This document shows, piece after piece, positions 34,422 to 44,318 of a stretch of DNA of 64,000 nt. Made by a program: the position numbers and the translations under genes. This DNA comes from Pseudomonas gessardii. GTDB taxonomy: Bacteria > Pseudomonadota > Gammaproteobacteria > Pseudomonadales > Pseudomonadaceae. The DNA is taken from positions 1 through 64,000 of the forward strand of contig NZ_MNPU01000027.1 in NCBI RefSeq assembly GCF_001983165.1, read 5' to 3'. Position 1 is the first letter of the stretch. The number at the start of each line of letters is the position of its first letter. The notes under the pieces are model-generated. The model ran no database searches. It was not told where the DNA came from and was given only the letters and a program-made list of their open reading frames with translations.

Positions 34422-34447
34422 CAAAAACGCCCGGCATAACCGGGCGT
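34422..34447 (-). terminator. infA terminator
   Basis: ACGCCCGG/CCGGGCGT stem with a five-base loop, followed on the minus strand by TTTTTGTG, 16 bases after the infA stop. Confidence 0.88.
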
Positions 34448-34462
34448 CTTGTATTGACTTGT

Positions 34463-34681
34463 TTAGCGAGCGCGGTAAGTGATGCGCCCTTTGCTCAAGT
34501 CATAGGGCGTCAGCTCGACGCGCACTTTGTCACCGGTAAGAATACGAATGTAGTTCTTGCGCATCTTGCCGGAGATATGCGCGGTTACGACGTGCCCATT
34601 TTCCAACTCCACGCGAAACATGGTGTTGGGCAGGGTGTCGACGACAGTGCCTTCCATTTCGAAGCTGTCTTCTTTCGACAT
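34463..34681 (-). CDS. infA: Translation initiation factor IF-1
   Basis: 72 aa S1/OB-fold protein that binds the 30S A site during initiation. The sequence [19 protein letters not shown] at the start, then [20 protein letters not shown] and the C-terminal [14 protein letters not shown] match IF-1 over its whole length. The frame continues upstream, but the ATG at 34681 is the family start and has GAGGG about 9 bases upstream. It is flanked by clpA on the convergent side and by bpt upstream, as in other pseudomonads. Confidence 0.98.
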
Positions 34682-34781
34682 GCAGTAAAGCCCTCGGTAT
34701 CCAGTGAATGGCCCGGTGCAACTGCGCCAGGCAAAAGCGGCGTGCATTGTGCCCGAAAAAGGGTGTTCAAGCCAAGGGGTT

Positions 34782-35489
34782 CTAGTTAAGCGTGACCCAT
34801 CTTTGATTAATCAGCAGCTCAATGGGCCGATATTGGGTCTTGTAGTTCATCTTTTTGCAGTTTTTGATCCAGTATCCAAGGTACACCGCGTCCAGTTTTT
34901 GCCGGGCGGCTTCACCGATCTGCCACAAAATGGCAAAGCGCCCGAGGCTGCGGCGTTCTTCGGCGGGCTCGTAAAAGGTGTAGACCGCCGACAAGCCATT
35001 GGGCAGCAGGTCCGTGACCGCGACCGCCAACAGTTTGCTTTCTAGGCGGAACTCGTAGAAGCGCGAGAATGGCAGGTCACGCACCAAAAACGTGGAAAAC
35101 TGGTCGCGGCTGGGGGGGAACATGTCGCCGTCGGCGTGGCGTTGTTCAATGTAGCGCTGGTAGAGATCGAAGTACTCTTCGCTGAAGCCGGGCTTGGCGG
35201 GGGTCACGGTCAGGTCGGCATTACGCTTGAGGATGCGTTTTTGATTACGGTCCGCCAAGAATTGCCCCACGGGGATACGCGCCGGCACACAGGCGTTGCA
35301 GTTTTGGCAGTGCGGCCGGTACAGGTGGTCGCCGCTGCGCCGAAAGCCCATCTCTGACAGATCGGCATACACATGCACGTCCATCGGCTGGCTGGGGTCG
35401 AGGAACAGCGTAGTGGCCTGTTCTTCGGGCAGGTAGCTGCAAGAGTGGGGTTGAGTGGCATAAAACTTCAAGCGCGCCAACTCGGTCAT
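34782..35489 (-). CDS. bpt: Aspartate/glutamate leucyltransferase (Bpt)
   Basis: Adds leucine from Leu-tRNA to proteins with N-terminal Asp or Glu, creating a primary N-degron for ClpS; 235 aa. Family features are [20 protein letters not shown] with a conserved Cys near the N terminus, [20 protein letters not shown] with paired cysteines, and [20 protein letters not shown] near the end. Older annotations call it arginyl-tRNA-protein transferase (ate). The ATG at 35489 is the family start; the frame runs on to 35579 without homology. It lies 55 bases after aat, so the two transferases are probably co-transcribed. Confidence 0.95.
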
Positions 35490-35544
35490 GATCAACCCTC
35501 GGATAAGCGTTGAAATAAGTGTAAGCCAGGTGTGCGCATGTCGC

Positions 35545-36225
35545 CTAAGAAACCCATGGCCCGCTGCTGGCTTGATCAAGGTGGTCGCTCAGGTAGCCGG
35601 CAAAGTCGCTGCGGGGGATGGCGCGGGCGCCGAGGCTGTGCAGGTGGTCGGTGGGCATCTGGCAGTCAATCAGCACAAAGCCCCAGGCCTGCAGTTGTCT
35701 GACGAGGGTGGCGAAGCCGTATTTCGAGGCATTGTCTGCGCGGCTGAACATCGATTCGCCAAAAAACAGCCGGCCCATGGCCAGGCCATACAGGCCGCCG
35801 ACCAGTTCGCCCTGGTCCCATACCTCGACGGAATGGGCATAACCCCGCTGGTGCAGTTGCAGGTAGGCGTTTTGCATGGCCTTGGTGATCCAGGTGCCGT
35901 CTGCATAGCTGCGAGGGGCAGCGCAGGCCTGGATGACGGCGGCAAAGTCCTGGTCGAAGGTCACCTCATAGCGTTGCTGGCGCAGCAGCTTGGCGAGGCT
36001 GCGGGACACGTGCAGCTCGGCGGGGAACAGCACCGTGCGCGGGTCTGGCGACCACCACAGGATCGGCTGGCCCTCCGAGAACCAGGGGAAGCAGCCATGG
36101 CGATAGGCCTGGACCAGGCGGTCGGCGGACAGGTCGCCGCCGGCTGCCAGCAGGCCGTTGGGTTCACGCATGGCCTTGGCCAGCGGTGGAAACGTCAGGG
36201 TGTTGCGTTGCAACCAGGTGAGCAT
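35545..36225 (-). CDS. aat: Leucyl/phenylalanyl-tRNA-protein transferase
   Basis: Attaches Leu or Phe to N-terminal Lys or Arg, marking the protein for ClpS/ClpAP; 226 aa. Signatures are FPPLAKAMREPNGLLAAGGDLS at the start, YRHGCFPWFSEGQPILWWSP, the catalytic-site region EVWDQGELVGGLYGLAMGRL and FFGESMFSR. It has the normal length. Upstream is a non-coding gap of 520 bases shared with ftsK, which reads in the opposite direction. Confidence 0.97.
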   Translation of the reverse strand: MLTWLQRNTLTFPPLAKAMREPNGLLAAGGDLSADRLVQAYRHGCFPWFSEGQPILWWSPDPRTVLFPAELHVSRSLAKLLRQQRYEVTFDQDFAAVIQACAAPRSYADGTWITKAMQNAYLQLHQRGYAHSVEVWDQGELVGGLYGLAMGRLFFGESMFSRADNASKYGFATLVRQLQAWGFVLIDCQMPTDHLHSLGARAIPRSDFAGYLSDHLDQASSGPWVS

Positions 36226-36745
36226 GGTAGTCGGGCTTACGGAAGGGGAGGGCGGTGACAGGCCGGAGCCCGCCGCGTAGGCAGTGATTATTGTCGACCC
36301 GGCGCCACTCGGCCAGCCCGATCACGTAATCCGTACCCTGATGCATGAGCGGGTGTTTCTGCAACTCTACAGCGGTGATGCGGTCGTAATCGCGTCATCT
36401 CGCCATCCGTTGGGCGGGAATGCGGGGCAAAGCTTGTCCAGTCTGCTAAAAACAGCTCATAAGCCTTTGTCAGTAAAGACAATGCATGCTCAAATTGAGG
36501 CGTATGGCCAATGCGCTTGCCTAGGTTTCCTGAGCGAGGCCGGCAGCGTGGCAACGGGCACACAAACCCGTACAATGGCGACACGATGTCCTTGTGGGCT
36601 GGCGTTAACGCCCGTTCATGATTCAGTCTCGGAGTGTTAAAGGACGCTTGACGACGCTCGTTCACTTTTCATCTGCCCGGATTGGGCAGTATTTTTATCG
36701 TCATTCAACTGTTGGACGCGCTTAAGGCGCAGGAAAAGACCCGTT
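36226..36745. promoter_or_regulatory. Divergent region between aat and ftsK
   Basis: No believable gene: the open frames here have no recognisable domain. trxB, found at this place in P. aeruginosa, is absent. The ftsK side contains TACAAT at 36571-36576, a 12-bp palindrome GGCGTTAACGCC (36602-36613) and a terminator-like hairpin at 36673-36697, together suggesting a short transcript or an attenuator. Confidence 0.5.
36673..36697 (+). terminator. Terminator-like hairpin upstream of ftsK
   Basis: CTGCCC-ggatt-GGGCAG followed by TATTTTTAT on the plus strand, 50 bases before the ftsK start. With the TACAAT box about 100 bases upstream it could end a small RNA or attenuate ftsK. Confidence 0.45.
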
Positions 36746-39154
36746 TTGAAGAAATCCGCCGCAGCACCCAAAACAGCAGTGGTACCGGCCTGGCGCCAGC
36801 ACTTGCACTATCGGCTCAAGGAAGGCGCGCTGATTGCCATCGGTGCTTTATGCCTGTTCCTGATGATGGCCTTGTTGACCTATGGCAAGGATGATCCGGG
36901 CTGGAGCCATAACAGCAAGATCGACGATGTGCAGAACTTCGGCGGGCCTGTGGGTTCCTACAGCGCCGATATCCTGTTCATGATCCTCGGCTATTTCGCC
37001 TATATCTTCCCGTTGTTGCTGGCGATCAAGACCTGGCAGATCTTCCGCCAGCGCCATGAGCCGTGGCAGTGGAGCGGTTGGCTGTTTTCCTGGCGCCTGA
37101 TCGGCCTGGTGTTCCTGGTGTTGTCGGGCGCGGCGCTGGCGCATATCCACTTCCATGCCCCGACCGGCCTGCCGGCGGGTGCGGGTGGGGCCCTGGGCGA
37201 AAGCCTCGGTGACCTGGCCCGCAAGACCCTGAATATCCAGGGCAGCACGCTGATGTTCATTGCCCTGTTCCTGTTTGGCCTGACGGTATTTACCGACTTG
37301 TCGTGGTTCAAGGTCATGGATGTGACCGGCAAGATCACCCTCGACCTGTTCGAGCTGTTCCAGGGCGCCGCCAACCGCTGGTGGGCCGCCCGTGTGGACC
37401 GCAAGCGTATGGTGGCGCAGTTGCGTGAAGTCGACACTCGGGTCAATGAAGTGGTGGCCCCGAGTACGCCGGACCGCCGTGAGCAGGCCAAGGTCAAGGA
37501 ACGCCTGATCGAACGCGAGCAGGCCCTGACCAAGCACATGTCCGACCGCGAGAAGCAAGTGCCGCCGGTTATCGCTCCCGCGCCGGTCAAGGCGCCCGAG
37601 CCCAGCCATCGGGTGCAGAAGGAAAAACAGGCGCCGCTGTTTATCGACAGCGCCGTCGAAGGCACCTTGCCGCCGATCTCGATCCTCGACCCGGCCGAAA
37701 AGAAACAGCTCAACTATTCCCCGGAATCCCTGGCGGCCGTCGGCCATCTGCTGGAAATCAAACTCAAGGAGTTTGGCGTCGAGGTGTCGGTGGACTCGAT
37801 CCACCCTGGCCCGGTGATTACCCGTTACGAAATCCAGCCGGCCGCTGGGGTCAAGGTCAGCCGTATTGCCAACCTGGCCAAGGACCTGGCGCGTTCCCTG
37901 GCCGTGACCAGCGTGCGTGTGGTGGAAGTGATCCCCGGCAAGACCACCGTGGGCATCGAGATTCCCAACGAAGACCGGCAGATCGTGCGCTTCTCCGAAG
38001 TGCTGTCGACCCCGGAATACGACAACTTCAAGTCGCCGGTCACCCTGGCCCTGGGGCACGATATCGGCGGCAAGCCGGTCATCACGGACCTGGCGAAAAT
38101 GCCCCACCTGCTGGTTGCCGGTACCACCGGTTCCGGTAAGTCGGTGGGGGTGAACGCAATGATCCTGTCGATCCTGTTCAAGTCCGGCCCGGAAGACGCC
38201 AAGCTGATCATGATCGACCCGAAGATGCTCGAACTGTCGATCTACGAAGGCATCCCGCACCTGCTGTGCCCGGTGGTGACCGACATGAAGGACGCTGCCA
38301 ACGCCCTGCGCTGGAGCGTGGCCGAGATGGAGCGGCGCTACAAGCTGATGGCGAAGATGGGCGTGCGTAACCTGTCCGGCTTCAATGCCAAGGTCAAGGA
38401 AGCCCAGGACGCCGGCACGCCCTTGACCGACCCGCTGTACAAGCGCGAAAGCATTCACGATGAAGCGCCGCTGCTGACCAAGCTGCCGACCATTGTCGTG
38501 GTGGTCGACGAATTCGCCGATATGATGATGATCGTCGGCAAGAAGGTCGAAGAGCTGATCGCCCGTATCGCACAAAAGGCCCGTGCTGCGGGGATCCACT
38601 TGATCCTCGCGACCCAGCGGCCGTCGGTGGACGTGATCACCGGCCTGATCAAGGCCAACATCCCGACCCGCATGGCGTTCCAGGTATCGAGCAAGATCGA
38701 CTCGCGGACCATCATCGACCAGGGTGGCGCCGAGCAACTGCTGGGTCATGGTGACATGCTCTATATGCCGCCCGGCACCAGCCTGCCGATCCGCGTTCAT
38801 GGCGCCTTCGTTTCCGATGACGAAGTGCATCGTGTGGTCGAGGCGTGGAAACTGCGCGGCGCGCCGGAATACAACGACGATATCCTGGCGGGTGTCGAGG
38901 AGGCCGGCAGCGGCTTCGACGGTGGCAGCGGTGGCGGCGACGATGATGCCGAGACCGACGCGCTGTACGACGAAGCGGTGGCGTTCGTGCTGGAAAGCCG
39001 TCGCGCCTCGATCTCGGCGGTGCAGCGTAAACTGAAGATCGGCTACAACCGTGCCGCGCGTATGATCGAATCCATGGAAATGGCCGGCGTCGTCACGGCC
39101 ATGAACACCAACGGCTCGCGCGAAGTGATCGCGCCCGGGCCGATGCGCGACTGA
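36746..39154 (+). CDS. ftsK: DNA translocase FtsK
   Basis: Hexameric DNA pump at the division septum that segregates chromosome termini and activates XerCD; 802 aa. Four membrane helices occupy about residues 25-195, followed by a short linker with charged coiled-coil character. The motor has Walker A AGTTGSGKSVGV (about 458-469) and Walker B TIVVVVDEFADM. The last about 65 residues are the gamma winged helix that reads KOPS (SRRASISAVQRKLKIGYNRA). Translation appears to start at TTG 36746 (MKKSAAAPK); no ATG lies before the first membrane helix. Confidence 0.96.
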   Translation: MKKSAAAPKTAVVPAWRQHLHYRLKEGALIAIGALCLFLMMALLTYGKDDPGWSHNSKIDDVQNFGGPVGSYSADILFMILGYFAYIFPLLLAIKTWQIFRQRHEPWQWSGWLFSWRLIGLVFLVLSGAALAHIHFHAPTGLPAGAGGALGESLGDLARKTLNIQGSTLMFIALFLFGLTVFTDLSWFKVMDVTGKITLDLFELFQGAANRWWAARVDRKRMVAQLREVDTRVNEVVAPSTPDRREQAKVKERLIEREQALTKHMSDREKQVPPVIAPAPVKAPEPSHRVQKEKQAPLFIDSAVEGTLPPISILDPAEKKQLNYSPESLAAVGHLLEIKLKEFGVEVSVDSIHPGPVITRYEIQPAAGVKVSRIANLAKDLARSLAVTSVRVVEVIPGKTTVGIEIPNEDRQIVRFSEVLSTPEYDNFKSPVTLALGHDIGGKPVITDLAKMPHLLVAGTTGSGKSVGVNAMILSILFKSGPEDAKLIMIDPKMLELSIYEGIPHLLCPVVTDMKDAANALRWSVAEMERRYKLMAKMGVRNLSGFNAKVKEAQDAGTPLTDPLYKRESIHDEAPLLTKLPTIVVVVDEFADMMMIVGKKVEELIARIAQKARAAGIHLILATQRPSVDVITGLIKANIPTRMAFQVSSKIDSRTIIDQGGAEQLLGHGDMLYMPPGTSLPIRVHGAFVSDDEVHRVVEAWKLRGAPEYNDDILAGVEEAGSGFDGGSGGGDDDAETDALYDEAVAFVLESRRASISAVQRKLKIGYNRAARMIESMEMAGVVTAMNTNGSREVIAPGPMRD

Positions 39155-39211
39155 CCTCGCGCCGCGTGGCAGCACGCGGCGCGCCTTTCACATCATTCTA
39201 TGAGGACTCCC

Positions 39212-39835
39212 ATGCGTCTTATCCGCATGCTGTTGTTGCCGGCATTGGCCCTGACCGCGTTTTCGGCCCACGCCGACCAGGCATCTGTCGCGAGCCTGAC
39301 CAACCTGCTGGACAAATCCAAGACCCTGACTGCGCGCTTCTCCCAGTTGACCCTGGACGGTGGCGGCACGCAGTTGCAGGAAACGGCCGGTGAAATGGCC
39401 GTGCAGCGTCCAGGCCTGTTCTTCTGGAAAACCGACGCGCCCAACGAGCAGACCATCGTTTCCGATGGCAAGAAAGTCACGCTGTGGGACCCGGACCTGG
39501 AGCAGGCGACCATCAAGACCCTCGACCCGCGCCTGAGCCAGACCCCGGCTTTGCTGCTGTCGGGTGATGTGTCGCAGATCAGCGAGAGTTTCGAGATCAC
39601 GTCCAAGCAACAAAGCAACGTGATCGACTTCACCCTCAAGCCCAAGTCCAAGGACACGCTGTTCGACAGCCTGCGCCTGTCGTTTCGCAACGGCGTGATC
39701 AATGATATGCAACTGGTTGACAGTGTCGGCCAGCGCACCAATATCCTGTTCACCGGGGTCAAGGCCAATGAGCCGGTTCCGGCCTCCACGTTCAAGTTCG
39801 ACATCCCCAAGGGTGCCGATGTGATCCAGGAGTAA
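39212..39835 (+). CDS. lolA: Outer-membrane lipoprotein carrier protein LolA
   Basis: Periplasmic chaperone that carries lipoproteins from LolCDE to LolB; 207 aa with a signal peptide (MRLIRMLLLPALALTAFSAHA). The mature part is the beta-barrel-like LolA fold, with LTARFSQLTLDGGGTQLQET, RPGLFFWKTDAPNEQTIVSD and SLRLSFRNGVINDMQLVDSV. An earlier ATG at 39200 is in frame, but GAGG lies six bases from the ATG at 39212, so the latter is chosen. It is placed between ftsK and rarA, as usual. Confidence 0.96.
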   Translation: MRLIRMLLLPALALTAFSAHADQASVASLTNLLDKSKTLTARFSQLTLDGGGTQLQETAGEMAVQRPGLFFWKTDAPNEQTIVSDGKKVTLWDPDLEQATIKTLDPRLSQTPALLLSGDVSQISESFEITSKQQSNVIDFTLKPKSKDTLFDSLRLSFRNGVINDMQLVDSVGQRTNILFTGVKANEPVPASTFKFDIPKGADVIQE

Positions 39836-39845
39836 AACGCAGCCC

Positions 39846-41171
39846 ATGGACCTGTTTCGCAGTGACCCGATTGCCCAGCCTTTGGCCGCGCGCCTGCGCT
39901 CGACCAACCTGGATGAGTATGTCGGGCAGGAGCACTTGCTGGCTCGCGGCAAGCCCCTGCGCGAAGCCCTGGAGCAGGGTGCCCTGCACTCGATGATCTT
40001 CTGGGGGCCGCCGGGCGTGGGCAAGACCACCCTGGCGCGGCTGCTGGCGAAAGTCTCGGATGCACACTTTGAAACGGTCTCGGCGGTATTGGCCGGGGTC
40101 AAGGAAATCCGCCAGGCGGTGGAAGTCGCCAAGCAACAGGCCGGGCAGTACGGCCGGCGCACCATCCTGTTTGTGGACGAAGTGCATCGCTTCAACAAGT
40201 CGCAGCAGGATGCGTTCCTGCCTTATGTGGAAGACGGCACGCTGATTTTTATTGGCGCCACCACGGAAAACCCCTCGTTTGAATTGAACAACGCCTTGCT
40301 CTCGCGGGCGCGGGTGTATGTGCTCAAGAGTCTCGACGAAGCGGCGATGCAGAAGCTGCTGCAGCGGGCGCTGAGCGAAGACAAGGGCCTGGGCAAGCGC
40401 CACTTGAGCCTGGGGGACGAGGGTTTCAAGATTTTGCTGGCAGCGGCTGACGGCGATGGCCGGCGGTTTCTCAACCTGCTGGAAAACGCCTCGGACCTGG
40501 CCGAAGACAATAGCGAGATTGGCGTCGACCTGCTGCAAAGCCTGCTGGGCGATACCCGGCGGCGCTTCGACAAGGGCGGCGAGACCTTCTACGACCAGAT
40601 TTCCGCGCTGCACAAATCCGTGCGCGGCTCCAACCCGGACGGCGCGCTGTATTGGTTTGCGCGCATGATCGATGGCGGCTGCGACCCGCTGTACCTGGCC
40701 CGGCGCGTGGTGCGCATGGCCAGCGAAGACATCGGCAATGCCGACCCGCGGGCCCTGAGCCTGTGCCTGGCGGCCTGGGAAGTCCAGGAGCGCCTGGGCA
40801 GCCCGGAAGGCGAGTTGGCGGTGGCGCAGGCCATCACCTACCTGGCTTGCGCACCGAAAAGCAATGCGGTGTACATGGGCTTCAAGTCGGCCTTGCGGGC
40901 GGCGGCCGAGCACGGCTCGCTAGAGGTCCCGCTGCACCTGCGCAATGCACCGACCAAGCTGATGAAACAACTGGGTTATGGCGACGAATACCGCTATGCC
41001 CACGATGAGCCGGATGCCTATGCCGCCGGTGAAGACTACTTTCCCGACGACCTTGCGCCACAGCCGTTCTACCAGCCGGTGCCCCGTGGCCTGGAGCTGA
41101 AGATCGGGGAAAAGCTCAATCACCTGGCGCAACTTGACCGCTTGAGCCCCAAACAGCGGAGAAAACCATGA
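39846..41171 (+). CDS. rarA: Replication-associated recombination protein RarA (MgsA)
   Basis: AAA+ ATPase related to clamp loaders and RuvB that acts at stalled replication forks; 441 aa. Walker A is GPPGVGKTTLARLL, Walker B TILFVDEVHRFNKSQQD, sensor 1 GATTENPSFELNNALLSRAR. The C-terminal tetramerisation part contains DGALYWFARMIDGGCDPLYL and ASEDIGNADPRAL. It starts 10 bases after lolA and overlaps crcB by four bases (ATGA), so lolA-rarA-crcB-serS-cysG probably form one operon. Confidence 0.97.
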   Translation: MDLFRSDPIAQPLAARLRSTNLDEYVGQEHLLARGKPLREALEQGALHSMIFWGPPGVGKTTLARLLAKVSDAHFETVSAVLAGVKEIRQAVEVAKQQAGQYGRRTILFVDEVHRFNKSQQDAFLPYVEDGTLIFIGATTENPSFELNNALLSRARVYVLKSLDEAAMQKLLQRALSEDKGLGKRHLSLGDEGFKILLAAADGDGRRFLNLLENASDLAEDNSEIGVDLLQSLLGDTRRRFDKGGETFYDQISALHKSVRGSNPDGALYWFARMIDGGCDPLYLARRVVRMASEDIGNADPRALSLCLAAWEVQERLGSPEGELAVAQAITYLACAPKSNAVYMGFKSALRAAAEHGSLEVPLHLRNAPTKLMKQLGYGDEYRYAHDEPDAYAAGEDYFPDDLAPQPFYQPVPRGLELKIGEKLNHLAQLDRLSPKQRRKP

Positions 41172-41542
41172 TTGCCTTGGTGGCCGCAGTCTCCGTTGGC
41201 GGTGTAGCCGGTACGTTATTGCGCTTTGTCACTGGCAATTGGATCAGCGCCAATTGGCCGAAACACTTCTATACCGCGACGCTGGCCGTTAATATCGTGG
41301 GCTGCCTGCTGATCGGCGTGTTATACGGCCTGTTTCTGTTACGCCCGGAGGTGCCTGTTGAAGTGCGCGCCGGGTTGATGGTGGGCTTCCTTGGCGGCCT
41401 GACCACCTTTTCATCCTTTTCACTGGATACCGTGCGCCTGCTGGAAAGTGGGCAAGTGCCGCTGGCAATAGGCTATGCGGCCATCAGTGTATTCGGCGGG
41501 CTGCTTGCCACCTGGGCCGGCCTGTCCTTGACCAAACTTTGA
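41168..41542 (+). CDS. crcB: Fluoride exporter CrcB/Fluc
   Basis: Four-helix inner-membrane fluoride channel that works as an antiparallel dimer; 124 aa. Signatures are SVGGVAGTLLRFVTGNWI at the N terminus, LAVNIVGCLLIGVLYG with the conserved Asn, and VGFLGGLTTFSSFSLDTVR with the Phe-box phenylalanines and the sodium-site glycine/threonine stretch. There is no fluoride riboswitch in front; the gene is embedded in the rarA-serS operon instead. Confidence 0.97.
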   Translation: MIALVAAVSVGGVAGTLLRFVTGNWISANWPKHFYTATLAVNIVGCLLIGVLYGLFLLRPEVPVEVRAGLMVGFLGGLTTFSSFSLDTVRLLESGQVPLAIGYAAISVFGGLLATWAGLSLTKL

Positions 41543-41558
41543 TAAACGAGAGACCGAC

Positions 41559-42839
<1,281 letters not shown>

Positions 42840-44234
42840 ATGGAATTTCTGCCACTGTTCCATAACCTGCGCGGTAGCCGTGTGTTGGTCGTCGGTGGCG
42901 GGGAGATTGCCTTGCGCAAATCCCGGCTGCTGGCCGATGCCGGCGCGTTGTTGCGGGTAGTTGCTCCCCTGATTGAAGACCCGTTGCGTGAACTGGTACA
43001 GGGCAGTGGCGGTGAACTGATTGTGCGTGGTTACCAGGCGGCAGACCTTGATGGCTGCACCCTGGTCATCGCGGCAACCGACGACGAGCCGCTGAATGCG
43101 CAAGTATCCAGCGAGGCCCGGCGCCGGTGTGTACCGGTCAATGTGGTGGACGCGCCGGCCTTGTGCAGCGTGATCTTCCCGGCGATTGTCGACCGCTCGC
43201 CCTTGGTGATTGCGGTGTCCAGTGGCGGCGATGCGCCGGTGCTGGCACGCTTGATCCGCGCCAAGCTGGAAACCTGGATTCCTTCCACTTACGGGCAATT
43301 GGCCGGCCTGGCCGCGCGCTTTCGGGCGCAGGTCAAAGGTTTGTATCCTGATGTGCAGCAACGCCGGGCCTTCTGGGAAGAGGTTTTCCAGGGGCCGATT
43401 GCCGATCGGCAACTGGCCGGGCAGGGCGATGAAGCCGAGCGTTTGCTGGTGGCGAAAGTCAACGGCAAGCCGCCCCACGCGCCGGGTGAAGTGTATCTGG
43501 TGGGCGCAGGCCCCGGTGACCCGGACCTCCTGACCTTCCGCGCCCTGCGCTTGATGCAGCAAGCCGATGTGGTGCTGTATGACCGCCTGGTGGCGCCCGC
43601 GATTCTTGAGCTGTGCCGGCGTGATGCCGAGCGCGTGTATGTCGGCAAGCGCCGCGCCGATCACGCCGTGCCGCAAGACCAGATCAACCAGCAACTGGTG
43701 AACCTGGCCAGGCAGGGCAAGCGGGTGCTGCGCCTCAAGGGCGGCGACCCGTTTATTTTTGGGCGTGGCGGCGAAGAAATCGAGGAACTGGCGGCCCATG
43801 GCATCCCGTTCCAGGTGGTGCCGGGGATTACTGCGGCCAGTGGTTGTGCGGCTTACGCTGGCATCCCCCTGACCCATCGCGATTATGCGCAATCAGTACG
43901 CTTTATCACCGGGCACCTGAAAGACGGCACCTCGGATCTGCCCTGGAATGACCTGGTGGGACCGTCGCAGACCCTGGTGTTCTACATGGGCTTGATCGGC
44001 TTGCCGATTATCTGCGAACAATTGATCCGCCATGGTCGTGCGGCGGACACTCCGGCTGCGCTGATCCAGCAGGGCACTACATCCAACCAGCGTGTGTTTA
44101 CCGGCACCCTGGCTGACCTGCCGCGCCTGGTGGCGGAGCATGAAGTGCATGCGCCGACGCTGGTGATCGTAGGAGAAGTGGTGGTGTTGCGTGAGAAGCT
44201 GAAGTGGTTCGAGGGCGCCCAGTCCCAGGTCTAA
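42840..44234 (+). CDS. cysG: Siroheme synthase CysG
   Basis: Three-activity enzyme making siroheme from uroporphyrinogen III; 464 aa. The N-terminal part is the dehydrogenase/ferrochelatase, with the NAD site VLVVGGGEIALRKSRLLADA and VSSGGDAPVLARLIR containing the conserved Ser. From about residue 215 comes the methyltransferase: VYLVGAGPGDPDLLTFRALR, RLKGGDPFIFGRGGEE and VVPGITAASGCAAYAGIPLT. Siroheme is the cofactor of sulfite and nitrite reductases. The start codon directly abuts the serS stop. Confidence 0.98.
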   Translation: MEFLPLFHNLRGSRVLVVGGGEIALRKSRLLADAGALLRVVAPLIEDPLRELVQGSGGELIVRGYQAADLDGCTLVIAATDDEPLNAQVSSEARRRCVPVNVVDAPALCSVIFPAIVDRSPLVIAVSSGGDAPVLARLIRAKLETWIPSTYGQLAGLAARFRAQVKGLYPDVQQRRAFWEEVFQGPIADRQLAGQGDEAERLLVAKVNGKPPHAPGEVYLVGAGPGDPDLLTFRALRLMQQADVVLYDRLVAPAILELCRRDAERVYVGKRRADHAVPQDQINQQLVNLARQGKRVLRLKGGDPFIFGRGGEEIEELAAHGIPFQVVPGITAASGCAAYAGIPLTHRDYAQSVRFITGHLKDGTSDLPWNDLVGPSQTLVFYMGLIGLPIICEQLIRHGRAADTPAALIQQGTTSNQRVFTGTLADLPRLVAEHEVHAPTLVIVGEVVVLREKLKWFEGAQSQV

Positions 44235-44263
44235 CCTGTTCGCCCGGCTACACACAGGTCAAC

Positions 44264-44290
44264 TGTGGGAGCCGGGCTTGCCCGCGATGG
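44264..44290. repeat. Single REP sequence
   Basis: TGTGGGAGCCGGGCTTGCCC followed by GCGATGG, the left half of the local REP family, without an inverted partner. It lies in the gap between the convergent cysG and hydroquinone reductase genes. Confidence 0.65.
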
Positions 44291-44318
44291 GGCCAGTGCA
44301 TTCAACGCAAGACTTGAA

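Noticed and set aside
36284..36640. 118-residue open frame between aat and ftsK
   Set aside because: No ribosome site or recognisable domain; it overlaps palindromic leader sequence.
36848..39175. 775-residue open frame on the strand opposite ftsK
   Set aside because: Shadow of a high-GC gene. Rich in His, Gln, Arg and Asp in low-complexity patterns, no domain, and the opposite frame is a clear FtsK.
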